Source: Oceanobacillus polygoni (GTDB lineage: Bacteria; Bacillota; Bacilli; Bacillales; Amphibacillaceae). Taken from it: 64,000 nucleotides of DNA. Of this stretch, positions 26,736 to 35,663 are shown piece by piece (position 1 is the first letter of the stretch; each line of letters opens with the position of its first letter). A program made the translations under genes and the position numbers. The notes under the pieces are model-generated. The model had not been told where the DNA came from. It was given only the letters and a program-made list of their open reading frames with translations, and made no database searches. Where the stretch lies: assembly GCF_008304605.1 (NCBI RefSeq), contig NZ_PIJY01000026.1:62001-126000 (forward strand), written 5' to 3'.

Positions 26736-27896
26736 TTATTTTAATTGCAATAAATCTTTTACGTCTATCAGATTAAACGAAGATTTCAAATCAATAAATG
26801 GTTGCATGTATTCCCGGAACGCTAGTGTAGGCAATTGATTAGCATCATCCCAAAAGTGCGATGGTAGCCCCCTTTCCTTCCCATAGATATGGGATAAAGG
26901 AACAGATTTTATTTTTATTTCGTAAGGGGTATAATTCACTCTTTCCATCCCTACCATCTTTCCTGTTTCACCAGCTAATGCGATTGTAATGGCCTCCTTT
27001 CCGATTAATTCTGCCTCTTCTAAATCAAGCTGCGCTCCAACGGAACATGTATATATACTATTTGGTATTGTTATATTCGTTTTGATTGCGATATGCTGTT
27101 GAATCTCATTTGCAATCTTGTAGCTAATTCCACCATTATATTTATTTCTAGGATTGTTCTGATTAATCTCTGATTTGAGGTGATGTATATTCATATGATC
27201 AGGTACTAATAGAATAATAGACTGATTACTTTTTATAGCTTTCTCCACATCTTCTAAAATTTTCTCCATTTCCCACTCTTTTTCTGACAAATACGCAAGA
27301 ACTGGAAAGTCTCTCTTTCTAGCTGCTCCAGCCGCCATTAACCACCCTGAGTTTCCACCCATTACTTCGACAATCTCTATTTGATTTCTGGAACGAAACG
27401 ATTGAAAGTCTATCTCAATTCCAGTAAGTATTCGATCAAGACTGATTGCTGCTGAGATAAATCCAGGTGTATGGTCTGTTCCCTCAATATCATTGTCAAT
27501 CGTCTTAGGAATAAAAATACACTGAATATCCAACTTTCTATTTTTGCAAATTTCATAGATTTTCGTAATTGTAACAGCAGACCCGTTCCCACCAATGTAG
27601 AATAAAACATCAACATTCAGTTCATCTAATCGGGTAACTATTGTCTGTAACTCTTCTTCAGTTAATTGATACCTTGAACCGCTTAAGAAAGCTCCCGGTT
27701 GATGTTTAATCGCATTAAGCTCGCTGGCAAGACCATTTAGATCGATTAACTCATTGTTTAGAATACCTTCCATTCCATTGATTGATCCGTAAATTTTGTT
27801 TATTCCACTACTAACAAGCGCTTCCATTACAACCCCATATAAAGTAGCGTTAATGACAGGTGTTGGTCCTCCTGATTGTGCAACCAAAATATTCAC
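26736..27896 (-). CDS. PfkA-family phosphofructokinase-like kinase, atypical
   Basis: This 386-aa protein starts at GTG after AGAGAGGTGG. It has the PFK N-terminus (VAQSGGPTPVINATLYG), IGGNGSAVT near residue 100, IPKTIDNDIEGTDHTPGF near 128, and VEVMGGNSGWLMAAGAARK near 175. ATP-dependent enzymes have GGDGS and PGTIDND; pyrophosphate-dependent ones have GGDDS and PKTIDND. Here the PKTIDND lysine suggests pyrophosphate, but GGNGS fits neither class. It is encoded between a DeoR regulator and a sugar ABC importer, so it may phosphorylate a sugar phosphate other than fructose-6-P. Family sure, donor and substrate not. Confidence 0.8.
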   Translation of the reverse strand: MNILVAQSGGPTPVINATLYGVVMEALVSSGINKIYGSINGMEGILNNELIDLNGLASELNAIKHQPGAFLSGSRYQLTEEELQTIVTRLDELNVDVLFYIGGNGSAVTITKIYEICKNRKLDIQCIFIPKTIDNDIEGTDHTPGFISAAISLDRILTGIEIDFQSFRSRNQIEIVEVMGGNSGWLMAAGAARKRDFPVLAYLSEKEWEMEKILEDVEKAIKSNQSIILLVPDHMNIHHLKSEINQNNPRNKYNGGISYKIANEIQQHIAIKTNITIPNSIYTCSVGAQLDLEEAELIGKEAITIALAGETGKMVGMERVNYTPYEIKIKSVPLSHIYGKERGLPSHFWDDANQLPTLAFREYMQPFIDLKSSFNLIDVKDLLQLK

Positions 27897-27914
27897 AACA
27901 AAACCACCTCTCTG

Positions 27915-28715
27915 TTAATCTGCTATTATTACATTTAATTCTTTTTCTAACTTTCGTTTATCTTCCATCTGAATACCACTATCAACAATAAGAGAATGGT
28001 TACGTTTAAGTGGCGAAATTTGAAAAGAACTTATTTTTCCAATCTTCGAAGAGTCCAATAACCAGTACACTTCTTTCGCTGATGCTAGTAAGCCCTTTTT
28101 TACATCCGTTTCAAGAATATCATTACATGTAAAACCATGAGATAGAGATAAACCAGATGCAGCAATAAATAGTTTGTCTACATGAACTGATGAAATAGTT
28201 TGTTCCATCATAGAACTAACCATAGTAGTTGACTTCGAACGAAATACTCCACCCAGAATAATTTTCGTAACAGCATGATTTGTTTCCAATACCTCAGCTA
28301 TATTTAGTGCAGTTATCAGTACTGTTAATTTTTTATTATTCGGGATTGTTTTAGCAAACTCATATATGGTTGAACCTGCATCTAATAAAATACTTTCACC
28401 ATCTTGAATTAGAGTTATAGCTTTATTTGCAAGCGCTTTCTTTTTTGTGGGATTTAATTTAACTCGTTCCGAAAAACGTTCATTTAAGTAAGTAAGTGAA
28501 TCATGTTGCACTTGCTTTTCTTCAATGTCTTCCTCTTTCCATATGACCCCCCCATGCACCTTTTTAATATTTGCAGTTTGTTTTTCAAGGATTTCTATAT
28601 CTTTTCTTGCGGTAACAACAGAAACCTTGAATGTATCTGCAACTTCGTTAATGCTAACTACAACCTTTTCCTTAATATAACTAAACATTAATTGTTGCCT
28701 TTTTGTTACAAACAT
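27915..28715 (-). CDS. DeoR-family repressor
   Basis: This protein of about 266 aa has an N-terminal winged HTH (VVSINEVADTFKVSVVTARKDIEIL) and a DeoRC phosphosugar sensor (ALANKAITLIQDGESILLDAGSTIYEFAKTI, LFIAASGLSLSHGFTCNDILE). The start is uncertain: GTG at 28724 or ATG at 28715, both with weak ribosome binding sites. It is the first gene of the PFK-like/ABC operon, spaced 18 bases, and probably autoregulates it in response to a sugar phosphate. The A/T-homopolymer-rich stretch at 28725-28859 is its control region. Confidence 0.85.
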   Translation of the reverse strand: MFVTKRQQLMFSYIKEKVVVSINEVADTFKVSVVTARKDIEILEKQTANIKKVHGGVIWKEEDIEEKQVQHDSLTYLNERFSERVKLNPTKKKALANKAITLIQDGESILLDAGSTIYEFAKTIPNNKKLTVLITALNIAEVLETNHAVTKIILGGVFRSKSTTMVSSMMEQTISSVHVDKLFIAASGLSLSHGFTCNDILETDVKKGLLASAKEVYWLLDSSKIGKISSFQISPLKRNHSLIVDSGIQMEDKRKLEKELNVIIAD

Positions 28716-28859
28716 ATTTCTCACGCTTTCTTTTATTTACTTTTTTTTATTTTAAACGATCTTTTTGTTTTTGTAAATGTAAAAATATTTTTTATTTATT
28801 TTTTTAAGTTATTTTTCTTTATTTTCTGATACTTTTTTCTTAATATGTTTGTTTAAAAC

Positions 28860-28890
28860 AAATAACTCCAGATCTATACTGGAGTTATTT
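28860..28890 (-). terminator. Terminator after the zinc dehydrogenase
   Basis: AAATAACTCCAG (28860-28871) pairs perfectly with 28879-28890 around a 7-base loop. The minus strand continues GTTTTAAAC, so termination is likely though the U-tract is imperfect. Confidence 0.75.
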
Positions 28891-28946
28891 CCTTGCACTT
28901 ATATCTGTTAAAGTACATATTCATCTAGACATTAAACTCCCCTACA

Positions 28947-29978
28947 CTATTTTGTAGAGTGAGGATCCAACAACACCTTATACCCTTCCTTATTCATCAC
29001 AATTTCAAAACCTTTTTTCCATTCCTCCAATGGGAGTTTATTAGAAATTAACGGACGAACATTCACTTGTCCAGCTTCCAATAATTGAAGCGCTCTTGCC
29101 CATGATGTCGGTTCAGAAGCATAGCTGTTCGTTATATTAATTTCTTTCATTAAAGCTAAATCATGATCGAATTCAATTTTCTTCCCATATAATCCTACTT
29201 GTACGTAAAGACCCGTTTTCTTCAACAAATGTAAACAGTTATCCGCTGATGGTGCTGCACCTGAACATTCGAATGCAACGTCATAAGTTCCCATCACGCT
29301 TTTTAATTTTTCTCGATCCTTTTCGTCGTCAACTACTATGGTATCTTTTGCTCCAAGCTCTAAAGCAAGTTTCAATCTACTTTTATCCTGAGTGGTTCCA
29401 ACTACAACAACATTTCCTCCACTTGCCTGAGCTACCTGTAATGTTAAAAGTCCAATTGTACCGGGTCCTGACACTATTACATTATCTCCCGCTTTCACTG
29501 TCGCTCTTTCAATCACACTTCGGACAATACAAGCTAATGGTTCACTAAGTGCAGCTTCATCCATACTAATATTTTCTGGAACTTTATAAGCAAGTTCTGC
29601 AGGTATTGCTACATACTCAGCGAACGCACCGTTCACACCAGATCCAATTGATTTTCTGTCCGTACACAACATAAGCAGTCCATGTTTACAGTAATAGCAT
29701 CCCCCACAAGTAACTGCAGCAGTATGTGAAACCACTCGATCGCCTTTTTTGAAATTTGCAACATTATCCCCAACTTCTTCCACATAACCAGAGTATTCAT
29801 GACCTAAAACGACAGGGTAATCTGCCGGATATTCATCCTCTACTATATGTACATCTGTACCACAAATACCTGTTGCATGTACTTTTACTTTAAGTTGATT
29901 TTCCTTTATTATTGGAGACTTTATATCGTCAAGTCCAATATTTTCTGCTCCTAGTCCTTTTTTGATTAATGCCTTCAT
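28947..29978 (-). CDS. Zinc-dependent sugar/polyol dehydrogenase (MDR family)
   Basis: This 343-aa medium-chain dehydrogenase has a catalytic-zinc motif (ATGICGTDVHIVED, then GHEYSGYVEEVGD), a four-cysteine structural zinc loop (CGGCYYCKHGLLMLC near residue 92) and a nucleotide-binding GPGTIGLL near 172. It resembles sorbitol and threonine dehydrogenases. Oxidation of a polyol to a ketose is the likely reaction. It lies 33 bases after the EamA permease gene, with TGGAGGTGG as ribosome binding site. Confidence 0.85.
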   Translation of the reverse strand: MKALIKKGLGAENIGLDDIKSPIIKENQLKVKVHATGICGTDVHIVEDEYPADYPVVLGHEYSGYVEEVGDNVANFKKGDRVVSHTAAVTCGGCYYCKHGLLMLCTDRKSIGSGVNGAFAEYVAIPAELAYKVPENISMDEAALSEPLACIVRSVIERATVKAGDNVIVSGPGTIGLLTLQVAQASGGNVVVVGTTQDKSRLKLALELGAKDTIVVDDEKDREKLKSVMGTYDVAFECSGAAPSADNCLHLLKKTGLYVQVGLYGKKIEFDHDLALMKEINITNSYASEPTSWARALQLLEAGQVNVRPLISNKLPLEEWKKGFEIVMNKEGYKVLLDPHSTK

Positions 29979-30011
29979 TATATTTACCCACCTCCAAATT
30001 TATATATGAAA

Positions 30012-30923
30012 CTATCTCTCGTACAACCTTCTTTTGTAAATAAGCCTGTCTCCCATACCCGATCCTAAAATAACTCCCATGACAATTAGAATAAAACCAA
30101 AGAAATGAGCGATGGAAATTTGCTCTCCAAGAAACAAGAAAGAACCTAGCAGTGCAAAGAAAGGCGATAAATTCATGAATATAGATGATTTCCCTGGTCC
30201 AATAAATTGAATCGCATGATTGTATAGGAACTGACCAATTGCTGTAGCAAAAATTGCAGAAGCGAGAAAAACCCCCCAGCCCAGTATCGTACCATTTTGC
30301 AAACTAGCAATTCCATTCGGCTCCATCACCAAACTGATAATAAATAACAACAAGGATCCTATCAGTAGAGTAGATCCTGTAACTAATCTAGCTCCCATCG
30401 TTTCCGTTGCTTTTTTAATGTAAATGAAACTTATTGCTTGGAAAAGAACAGCAAGGAATATATAAATATCACCAGCATTCAATGCTAAGCCATTTATGTT
30501 TCCAACAAGAATAACAAAGGAAACACCCACTAATCCAAAAATGATGCCGATTATTCTCAAAACCGAAAGCTGGTCTTTTAACATCTTAACTGCAAGGATG
30601 GACGTAAAGAGTGGAACCGTTCCTAAAACCAAACCAGCATTAGAAGCCGTTGTTTGTGTCAATCCGACCGACAGAAAGAAATGATGGCCGGCTATTCCAG
30701 TAAGCGATATAAGGAAAATATAATAGAACTCTTGCCTGTTAGGTAATCGAACTTGTTTCGTACCCCAGAGAATAAAATAGACAACCATAGCCGCTAAGAA
30801 AATCCGTAAAGAAGTAATCGTCACTGCTGAAAATTGTCCCACAATCACCTTAATTGCAACAACATTAAATCCCCACATGACCATTACAAAAACGAGTTGC
30901 CCATACATGAGCGAATTCCTCAT
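30012..30923 (-). CDS. EamA/DMT-family permease
   Basis: This protein of about 303 aa starts at MRNSLMYGQLVFVMVMWG, six bases after GAAGGG. It has ten hydrophobic segments in two EamA repeats; the second starts around GDIYIFLAVLFQAISFIYIKKATE. EamA proteins export or import metabolites, often amino acids. It is cotranscribed with the zinc dehydrogenase; no substrate can be assigned. Confidence 0.85.
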   Translation of the reverse strand: MRNSLMYGQLVFVMVMWGFNVVAIKVIVGQFSAVTITSLRIFLAAMVVYFILWGTKQVRLPNRQEFYYIFLISLTGIAGHHFFLSVGLTQTTASNAGLVLGTVPLFTSILAVKMLKDQLSVLRIIGIIFGLVGVSFVILVGNINGLALNAGDIYIFLAVLFQAISFIYIKKATETMGARLVTGSTLLIGSLLLFIISLVMEPNGIASLQNGTILGWGVFLASAIFATAIGQFLYNHAIQFIGPGKSSIFMNLSPFFALLGSFLFLGEQISIAHFFGFILIVMGVILGSGMGDRLIYKRRLYER

Positions 30924-30976
30924 CCATTTCCCTTCTTTCATTACCCTTAACCATTACTAATAAGCGTTCGTCAGAT

Positions 30977-30991
30977 GGTTTAATCTAAACC
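30977..30991 (-). promoter_or_regulatory. Palindrome upstream of the EamA/dehydrogenase pair
   Basis: GGTTTA-ATC-TAAACC at 30977-30991 lies in the leader about 55 bases before the start codon, below a possible TTGACT/TATAGT promoter with a short 15-base spacer. It is a candidate operator for an unknown repressor. Confidence 0.35.
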
Positions 30992-31044
30992 TTTACATGC
31001 AAAACTATACTTATCTCACATTAAAGTCAATTTTAAATACTATG

Positions 31045-31075
31045 ACAAAAAGGATGAAATACTCATCCTTTTTGT
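31045..31075 (-). terminator. Terminator at the end of the iol operon
   Basis: ACAAAAAGGATGA (31045-31057) pairs perfectly with 31063-31075, touching the iolJ stop codon. On the minus strand the descending arm contains a run of five U residues. Confidence 0.85.
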
Positions 31076-31944
31076 TAAACTTTATTAATTACACGCACCT
31101 GATTACTTGAACCAAACAGTCTCATCTTTTCTTTTACAACCTCAGCTATCGCATCCATTCCAGGTACAAGGATGGACTGTGGGTTATATAAATCCTTGTC
31201 TTTTTCTAAAATTTCTCGAACCGTGTTAGCCCAAGCCTGATTACATTCTGTATTAACATTGATCTTCGCATGACCAAGTTCAATTGATTTCTTAATTTGA
31301 TTTTCTGGAATACCCGAACCACCATGTAATACAAGTGGTACATCCGTAAGCTCTGATATTTCCTTCATTTCAGTAAACCCAAGCTTCGGTTCACCTTGAT
31401 ATGGGCCATGAACAGATCCTAGTGCAGCAGCTAGCGCATCAATATTCGCTTCATTAACGAGACGAACACATTCTTTGGGATCTGCATATTTCACCCCACC
31501 AATAATGCCATCTTCATTTCCACCAACTGACCCTACCTCAGCCTCCACAGAAACTCCTCTAGCATGTGCATATGCAACAACTTCTTTTGTTAACTCAACA
31601 TTCTTTTCAATCGAAAATTTGGAGCCATCAAACATGACCGAGCTATAGCCTGCATCAATTGCTTTCTTACAGCTTTCCACGCTTAATCCATGGTCTAAAT
31701 GCATCACAACTGGAACAGTAATGTCCATTTCTGCAACCATTTTTTTTACGGTAGAAGCAATTAATTCAAATCCACCTAAATAGTCTACGATTCTATCTGA
31801 AGAAGCGATGATTACCGGTGAATTTTCTTCTTCTGCAGCTTTTAAAATGGCTTGTACCCATTGAAAATTGTTCATATTAAATTGGCCAACTGCATAATGT
31901 TCATCTTTTGCTTCTTTGAGTATTTCTTTCATCGATACAAACAT
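31075..31944 (-). CDS. iolJ: 2-deoxy-5-keto-gluconate-6-phosphate aldolase
   Basis: This 289-aa class II aldolase closely resembles B. subtilis IolJ from start (FVSMKEILKEAKDEHYAVGQFN) to end. Zinc and catalytic motifs: MHLDHGLS near residue 80, ALGSVHGPYQGEPKLGF near 175, VLHGGSGIP near 207, and INVNTE near 230. It splits the last phosphorylated intermediate of inositol degradation into DHAP and malonate semialdehyde. It is the final gene of the iol operon. The ribosome binding site is GGGAGGAG. Confidence 0.92.
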   Translation of the reverse strand: MFVSMKEILKEAKDEHYAVGQFNMNNFQWVQAILKAAEEENSPVIIASSDRIVDYLGGFELIASTVKKMVAEMDITVPVVMHLDHGLSVESCKKAIDAGYSSVMFDGSKFSIEKNVELTKEVVAYAHARGVSVEAEVGSVGGNEDGIIGGVKYADPKECVRLVNEANIDALAAALGSVHGPYQGEPKLGFTEMKEISELTDVPLVLHGGSGIPENQIKKSIELGHAKINVNTECNQAWANTVREILEKDKDLYNPQSILVPGMDAIAEVVKEKMRLFGSSNQVRVINKV

Positions 31945-31988
31945 TCAATCACTCCTCCCTCTTCTAATTTTAGTGAAATTTGCTCACA

Positions 31989-33020
31989 TTAATTTATAGT
32001 TAGTTTTTCCAACAGCTTCACTTTAACCGGCTTACCACTCTCTAGAGATTCTTTTGCTGCCATTGCAATTCTTTGTGCCATAATCCCGTCTTTAAACGTA
32101 CAGGAAACTTCCGAATCATTTGTAATAGCTTCAAAGAATTCTATAACTTCTTTGATATATGCATCATTATATCTTTCTAGGAAGAAATGTAATGGCTTGT
32201 CTTCTTTTACACCATCTTTTGATAAAAATTCTACTCTCGATTCTGTTTCATTTTTGACATTTGCAGAACCTTTAGAACCAAATGCCTCCAAACGTTGATC
32301 ATAGCCATATGCAGCTTGACGACTATTATCGATTACACCAATAGCTCCATTTGCAAACTTTAATGAAATAATTGCTGTATCAATATCTCCAATTTTCCCG
32401 ATCTCAGGATTTACTAATGAAGCTCCTTGAACAAAAACTTCTTCTACCTCTGAACCTGAAACAAAACGTGCCATATCGAAGTCATGAATAGCCATATCCA
32501 TAAATAGTCCACCTGAGGTTGAAACATATTCTAAGGAAGGTGGCTCAGGGTCTCTTGAGGTAATTTTTAAAATATGCAAATCACCGATTTCTTTCGCTTC
32601 TACCAATCCTTGTACTTTGCTGTAGTTTCGGTCAAATCTTCTATTAAATCCAATCTGGAATTTAACACCAGCCTTTTTAACCACCTCAAATGCTTCCATC
32701 GTTTCCTTATCGGAAAAGCTGATTGGTTTTTCACAGAAAATATGTTTTCCCGTAATAGCCGCTTCCTTGATAATTTCTATATGCGTGTTCGTTGGGGAGC
32801 AGATAAAAATGGCATCGATTTCTGGATCATTTAGAATGTCTTGGTAACTCTTCGTTAGTTGCTCAGCTCCTGAAGTTTCGAACCATTCTCCCAGATGATC
32901 GATAAAAACATCTGAAACCGTCTTAACACGGACGTTTGGTAAATTTTTTAGATTACTCACATGTAATTTTCCAATTCTTCCTGCTCCTATAACTCCAACT
33001 ATAATTTCTTTTTCCAGCAT
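31989..33020 (-). CDS. iolG: myo-Inositol 2-dehydrogenase
   Basis: This 343-aa Gfo/Idh/MocA enzyme matches the length and motifs of IolG: GVIGAGRIGKLH at the N-terminus, the catalytic Lys in FCEKPISF near 97, IGFNRRFDRNY near 124, and MDMAIHDFDMARF with Asp and His near 172-176. It oxidises myo-inositol to scyllo-inosose with NAD. It lies between the Na+ symporter and iolJ. A second member of the family is encoded at 35664-36707. Confidence 0.88.
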   Translation of the reverse strand: MLEKEIIVGVIGAGRIGKLHVSNLKNLPNVRVKTVSDVFIDHLGEWFETSGAEQLTKSYQDILNDPEIDAIFICSPTNTHIEIIKEAAITGKHIFCEKPISFSDKETMEAFEVVKKAGVKFQIGFNRRFDRNYSKVQGLVEAKEIGDLHILKITSRDPEPPSLEYVSTSGGLFMDMAIHDFDMARFVSGSEVEEVFVQGASLVNPEIGKIGDIDTAIISLKFANGAIGVIDNSRQAAYGYDQRLEAFGSKGSANVKNETESRVEFLSKDGVKEDKPLHFFLERYNDAYIKEVIEFFEAITNDSEVSCTFKDGIMAQRIAMAAKESLESGKPVKVKLLEKLTIN

Positions 33021-33058
33021 TTTTAAAACCCCTTTATCTTTATTTACGAATAATTAAT

Positions 33059-34654
33059 TTATTTAGCAAGTATTAGTGGTGAGAATACAACATACGCACC
33101 AATCATTACAATAATAACGATAGCACTCACTAATTTTCGATGTTTCCATGGATTTAAATCAACTTTATTTAACTCTTGGTTAAATGTAAATGGTGTAGTC
33201 AATGGGCTGATTCTACCAACTAACCAAAGGATTAATACATCTAGTAGGAACAAAATACTTAATGTATATAAATAATGAATTTCTGGTAAAAAGAAACTTA
33301 CAAATCCGTAGGCAATAATGTGGAAAATAAAAGTTATTTTGGCTCCACGTGCTGTAACATATTTGGAATAGAAACCTAACACAACTATTGCAAGTAATGG
33401 CATACTGTAAAGACCGTTAAACTGTTGAACAAGCGCGTATAAACCGGATGGAGCAAACGAGATTAATGGTGCAATAATAATTGAAATCAACCCTACAACA
33501 ACTGTAACCATTTTCCCTGCTCTAGCAACTTGACGGTCGGTTGCATTCTTTTTAAATACTGGTTTATAGAAGTCTAATGTGAATAATGTTCCTGTCGCAT
33601 TTAAAGAACCTACAAATGAACTCAAGATTGCGCCAAAAATAACAGCTCCGAAAATACCATAAGCCCATTCTGGTAACACTGCAGTAATTAATGTTGGATA
33701 GGCATTATCAGGATTACCTATAGAATCCCCAAACATATTAAACGCAACAATTCCTGGAAACACTAGGAATAAGGCACCGAAAATTTTGAAGAATGCCACA
33801 TATAAAGCACCTTTTTGACCTTCTTTAAGATTTCTACCTGCAAGTGTCTTTTGTACAATCATTTGGTTCGTACACCAAAAGTATAGGTTATTAAAAAACA
33901 TCCCTAAGAAAAGTGTTGGCCATGGAACGATATTGGAATCCACTGGTCCAATTGCATTTAATAATTCTGGTGAGTTTATTCTCACAAAATCAAGTCCCTC
34001 AAGAAAACTGCCATCACCTATTATTATTAAACCAATAACAGGGATCGAGAGTCCTCCAACAACTAACATTACACCATAAATAGAGTCACTGAATGCCGCT
34101 AATGATAAACCACCTACGAGTAAATAGATGAGACCAATGACACCAATGACAGCAGAAATAAGCGCAACTGCCACTAATGGCTCAACACCCAGTAATTCGT
34201 CCACCCGAAAAATTTTATTAAAAACAAGTGACCCCGAGTATAAAACAACTGGTAGAAATGCTGTCACATAAGTAAATATAAATAGAAATGAAACGATTCT
34301 TTTTGTCATGGTGTCATAACGAATTTCGATAAAGTCAGGTATTGTATCTACACCATATTGCATATATTTTGGTAAGAAAACGAGTGCTAAGAATACTAAA
34401 GCAATCGCAGCAGTTACTTCCCAAGCCATTACTTCCATTCCCGCTACATAACTTTGACCATTTTGGCCAACTAATTGCTCTGTTGATAGATTTGTCATGA
34501 TAACTGTCCCAGCAATTGTAAATCCTGTTAAGCTTCGACCTCCAAGGAAAAAACCTTCAGCTGTCTTATTGTTAACTGCCCGACTTCTTATATATCCGTA
34601 AATCCCAATACCACCAACAATTAAAATGAAACTGAAGAGAACAAAGATATTCAT
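33059..34654 (-). CDS. Sodium:solute symporter (SSS family), probable inositol importer
   Basis: This 531-aa protein has about 14 membrane segments. SSS marks include GGRSLTGFTIAGTVIMTNLSTEQLVGQNG near residue 40 and IPDFIEIRYD near 105, as in the SGLT-type sugar branch. Its place inside the iol operon, between iolE and iolG, makes it the likely myo-inositol importer, replacing the MFS protein IolF of B. subtilis. Sodium coupling would suit a salt-adapted organism. GGGAGG precedes the ATG. Confidence 0.85.
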   Translation of the reverse strand: MNIFVLFSFILIVGGIGIYGYIRSRAVNNKTAEGFFLGGRSLTGFTIAGTVIMTNLSTEQLVGQNGQSYVAGMEVMAWEVTAAIALVFLALVFLPKYMQYGVDTIPDFIEIRYDTMTKRIVSFLFIFTYVTAFLPVVLYSGSLVFNKIFRVDELLGVEPLVAVALISAVIGVIGLIYLLVGGLSLAAFSDSIYGVMLVVGGLSIPVIGLIIIGDGSFLEGLDFVRINSPELLNAIGPVDSNIVPWPTLFLGMFFNNLYFWCTNQMIVQKTLAGRNLKEGQKGALYVAFFKIFGALFLVFPGIVAFNMFGDSIGNPDNAYPTLITAVLPEWAYGIFGAVIFGAILSSFVGSLNATGTLFTLDFYKPVFKKNATDRQVARAGKMVTVVVGLISIIIAPLISFAPSGLYALVQQFNGLYSMPLLAIVVLGFYSKYVTARGAKITFIFHIIAYGFVSFFLPEIHYLYTLSILFLLDVLILWLVGRISPLTTPFTFNQELNKVDLNPWKHRKLVSAIVIIVMIGAYVVFSPLILAK

Positions 34655-34749
34655 GGTGTTACCTCCCTAAGATGGATAAAGAATTACCTGCTCTGTTTTA
34701 ATATTTTTAAGCAATCTATCAACAAAAGAGCAACCCACTTGAAAATTAA

Positions 34750-35658
34750 TTAAACGAAATTTTTTTGTGGTATAATCCCATCCATATATTTTTTTGCCAT
34801 TAATGCATATTCAAAGGGATTTGCTTTTGCAGGATCTTGTTCTGCTTCAACGATAATCCAGCCTTCGTAATCGCTTTCATAGATTGTCCTTACTATTGGA
34901 GTAAAATCAATCATACCATCTCCTGGCACGGTAAAAGCACCTTTTTTAACACCTGTTAAAAAGCTATCATTATTCTCTTTGACCTCTTTTAAAACCTCTT
35001 CACGGATGTCTTTAAAGTGAATATGCTTAATACGAGATTGATGTTTTTGATAAACTCCATCCAAATCCTCACCAGAAAAAACGAGATGTCCGGTATCATA
35101 AAGTAATGAAACTTTGTCAGGATCTGTATTTTCCATCAGTCGATCAATTTCTTCCGTTGTTTGTACACCAGTACCCATATGGTGGTGATAAACAATTTTC
35201 ATATCTTTTTCCCCAGCCAATTCACCGAGTCTGTGCAGACCACTTATTAATTTGTCCCATTCTTCATTCGTAAAAATAGGTTTTTCTTTAAAAAGTGGAG
35301 TGTCCATATTCCCTTGAATACTGCGACCTTGTTCTGAGACAACAATCACCTTTGCTCCCAGTTCATATAGGAAATCTCGATGGGCTATAAATTCTTTTTC
35401 GGTTTCTTCAAATGGCTTTGTTGTTAAAAAGGCACTGAACCACGCGCTTGCTACTTGAAGATTCCTCGGTTCTAAATATCTTTTTAAAGTATTAGGGTTT
35501 TTCGGATACTTATTTCCGATTTCTGTTCCAGTATATTGTGCGAGTGCCATTTCACTAATGCATTGTTCAAAACTATTTTCACTACCTAATTCTGGCATGT
35601 CATCATTTGTCCAAGCAATGGGTGCACATCCAAATTGGATTTTTTCATTTGTAGTCAT
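34750..35658 (-). CDS. iolE: Inosose (2-keto-myo-inositol) dehydratase
   Basis: This 302-aa TIM barrel starts with TTNEKIQFGCAPIAWTNDDMPELG, the classic IolE N-terminus. Metal-site motifs include KIVYHHHMGTGVQT near residue 155, LLYDTGHLVFSGED near 187 and GWIIVEAEQDP near 268. It dehydrates scyllo-inosose to the cyclohexane dione used by IolD. The stop of the preceding dehydrogenase gene is 5 bases upstream, so the genes are coupled. Confidence 0.93.
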   Translation of the reverse strand: MTTNEKIQFGCAPIAWTNDDMPELGSENSFEQCISEMALAQYTGTEIGNKYPKNPNTLKRYLEPRNLQVASAWFSAFLTTKPFEETEKEFIAHRDFLYELGAKVIVVSEQGRSIQGNMDTPLFKEKPIFTNEEWDKLISGLHRLGELAGEKDMKIVYHHHMGTGVQTTEEIDRLMENTDPDKVSLLYDTGHLVFSGEDLDGVYQKHQSRIKHIHFKDIREEVLKEVKENNDSFLTGVKKGAFTVPGDGMIDFTPIVRTIYESDYEGWIIVEAEQDPAKANPFEYALMAKKYMDGIIPQKNFV

Positions 35659-35663
35659 ATAAG

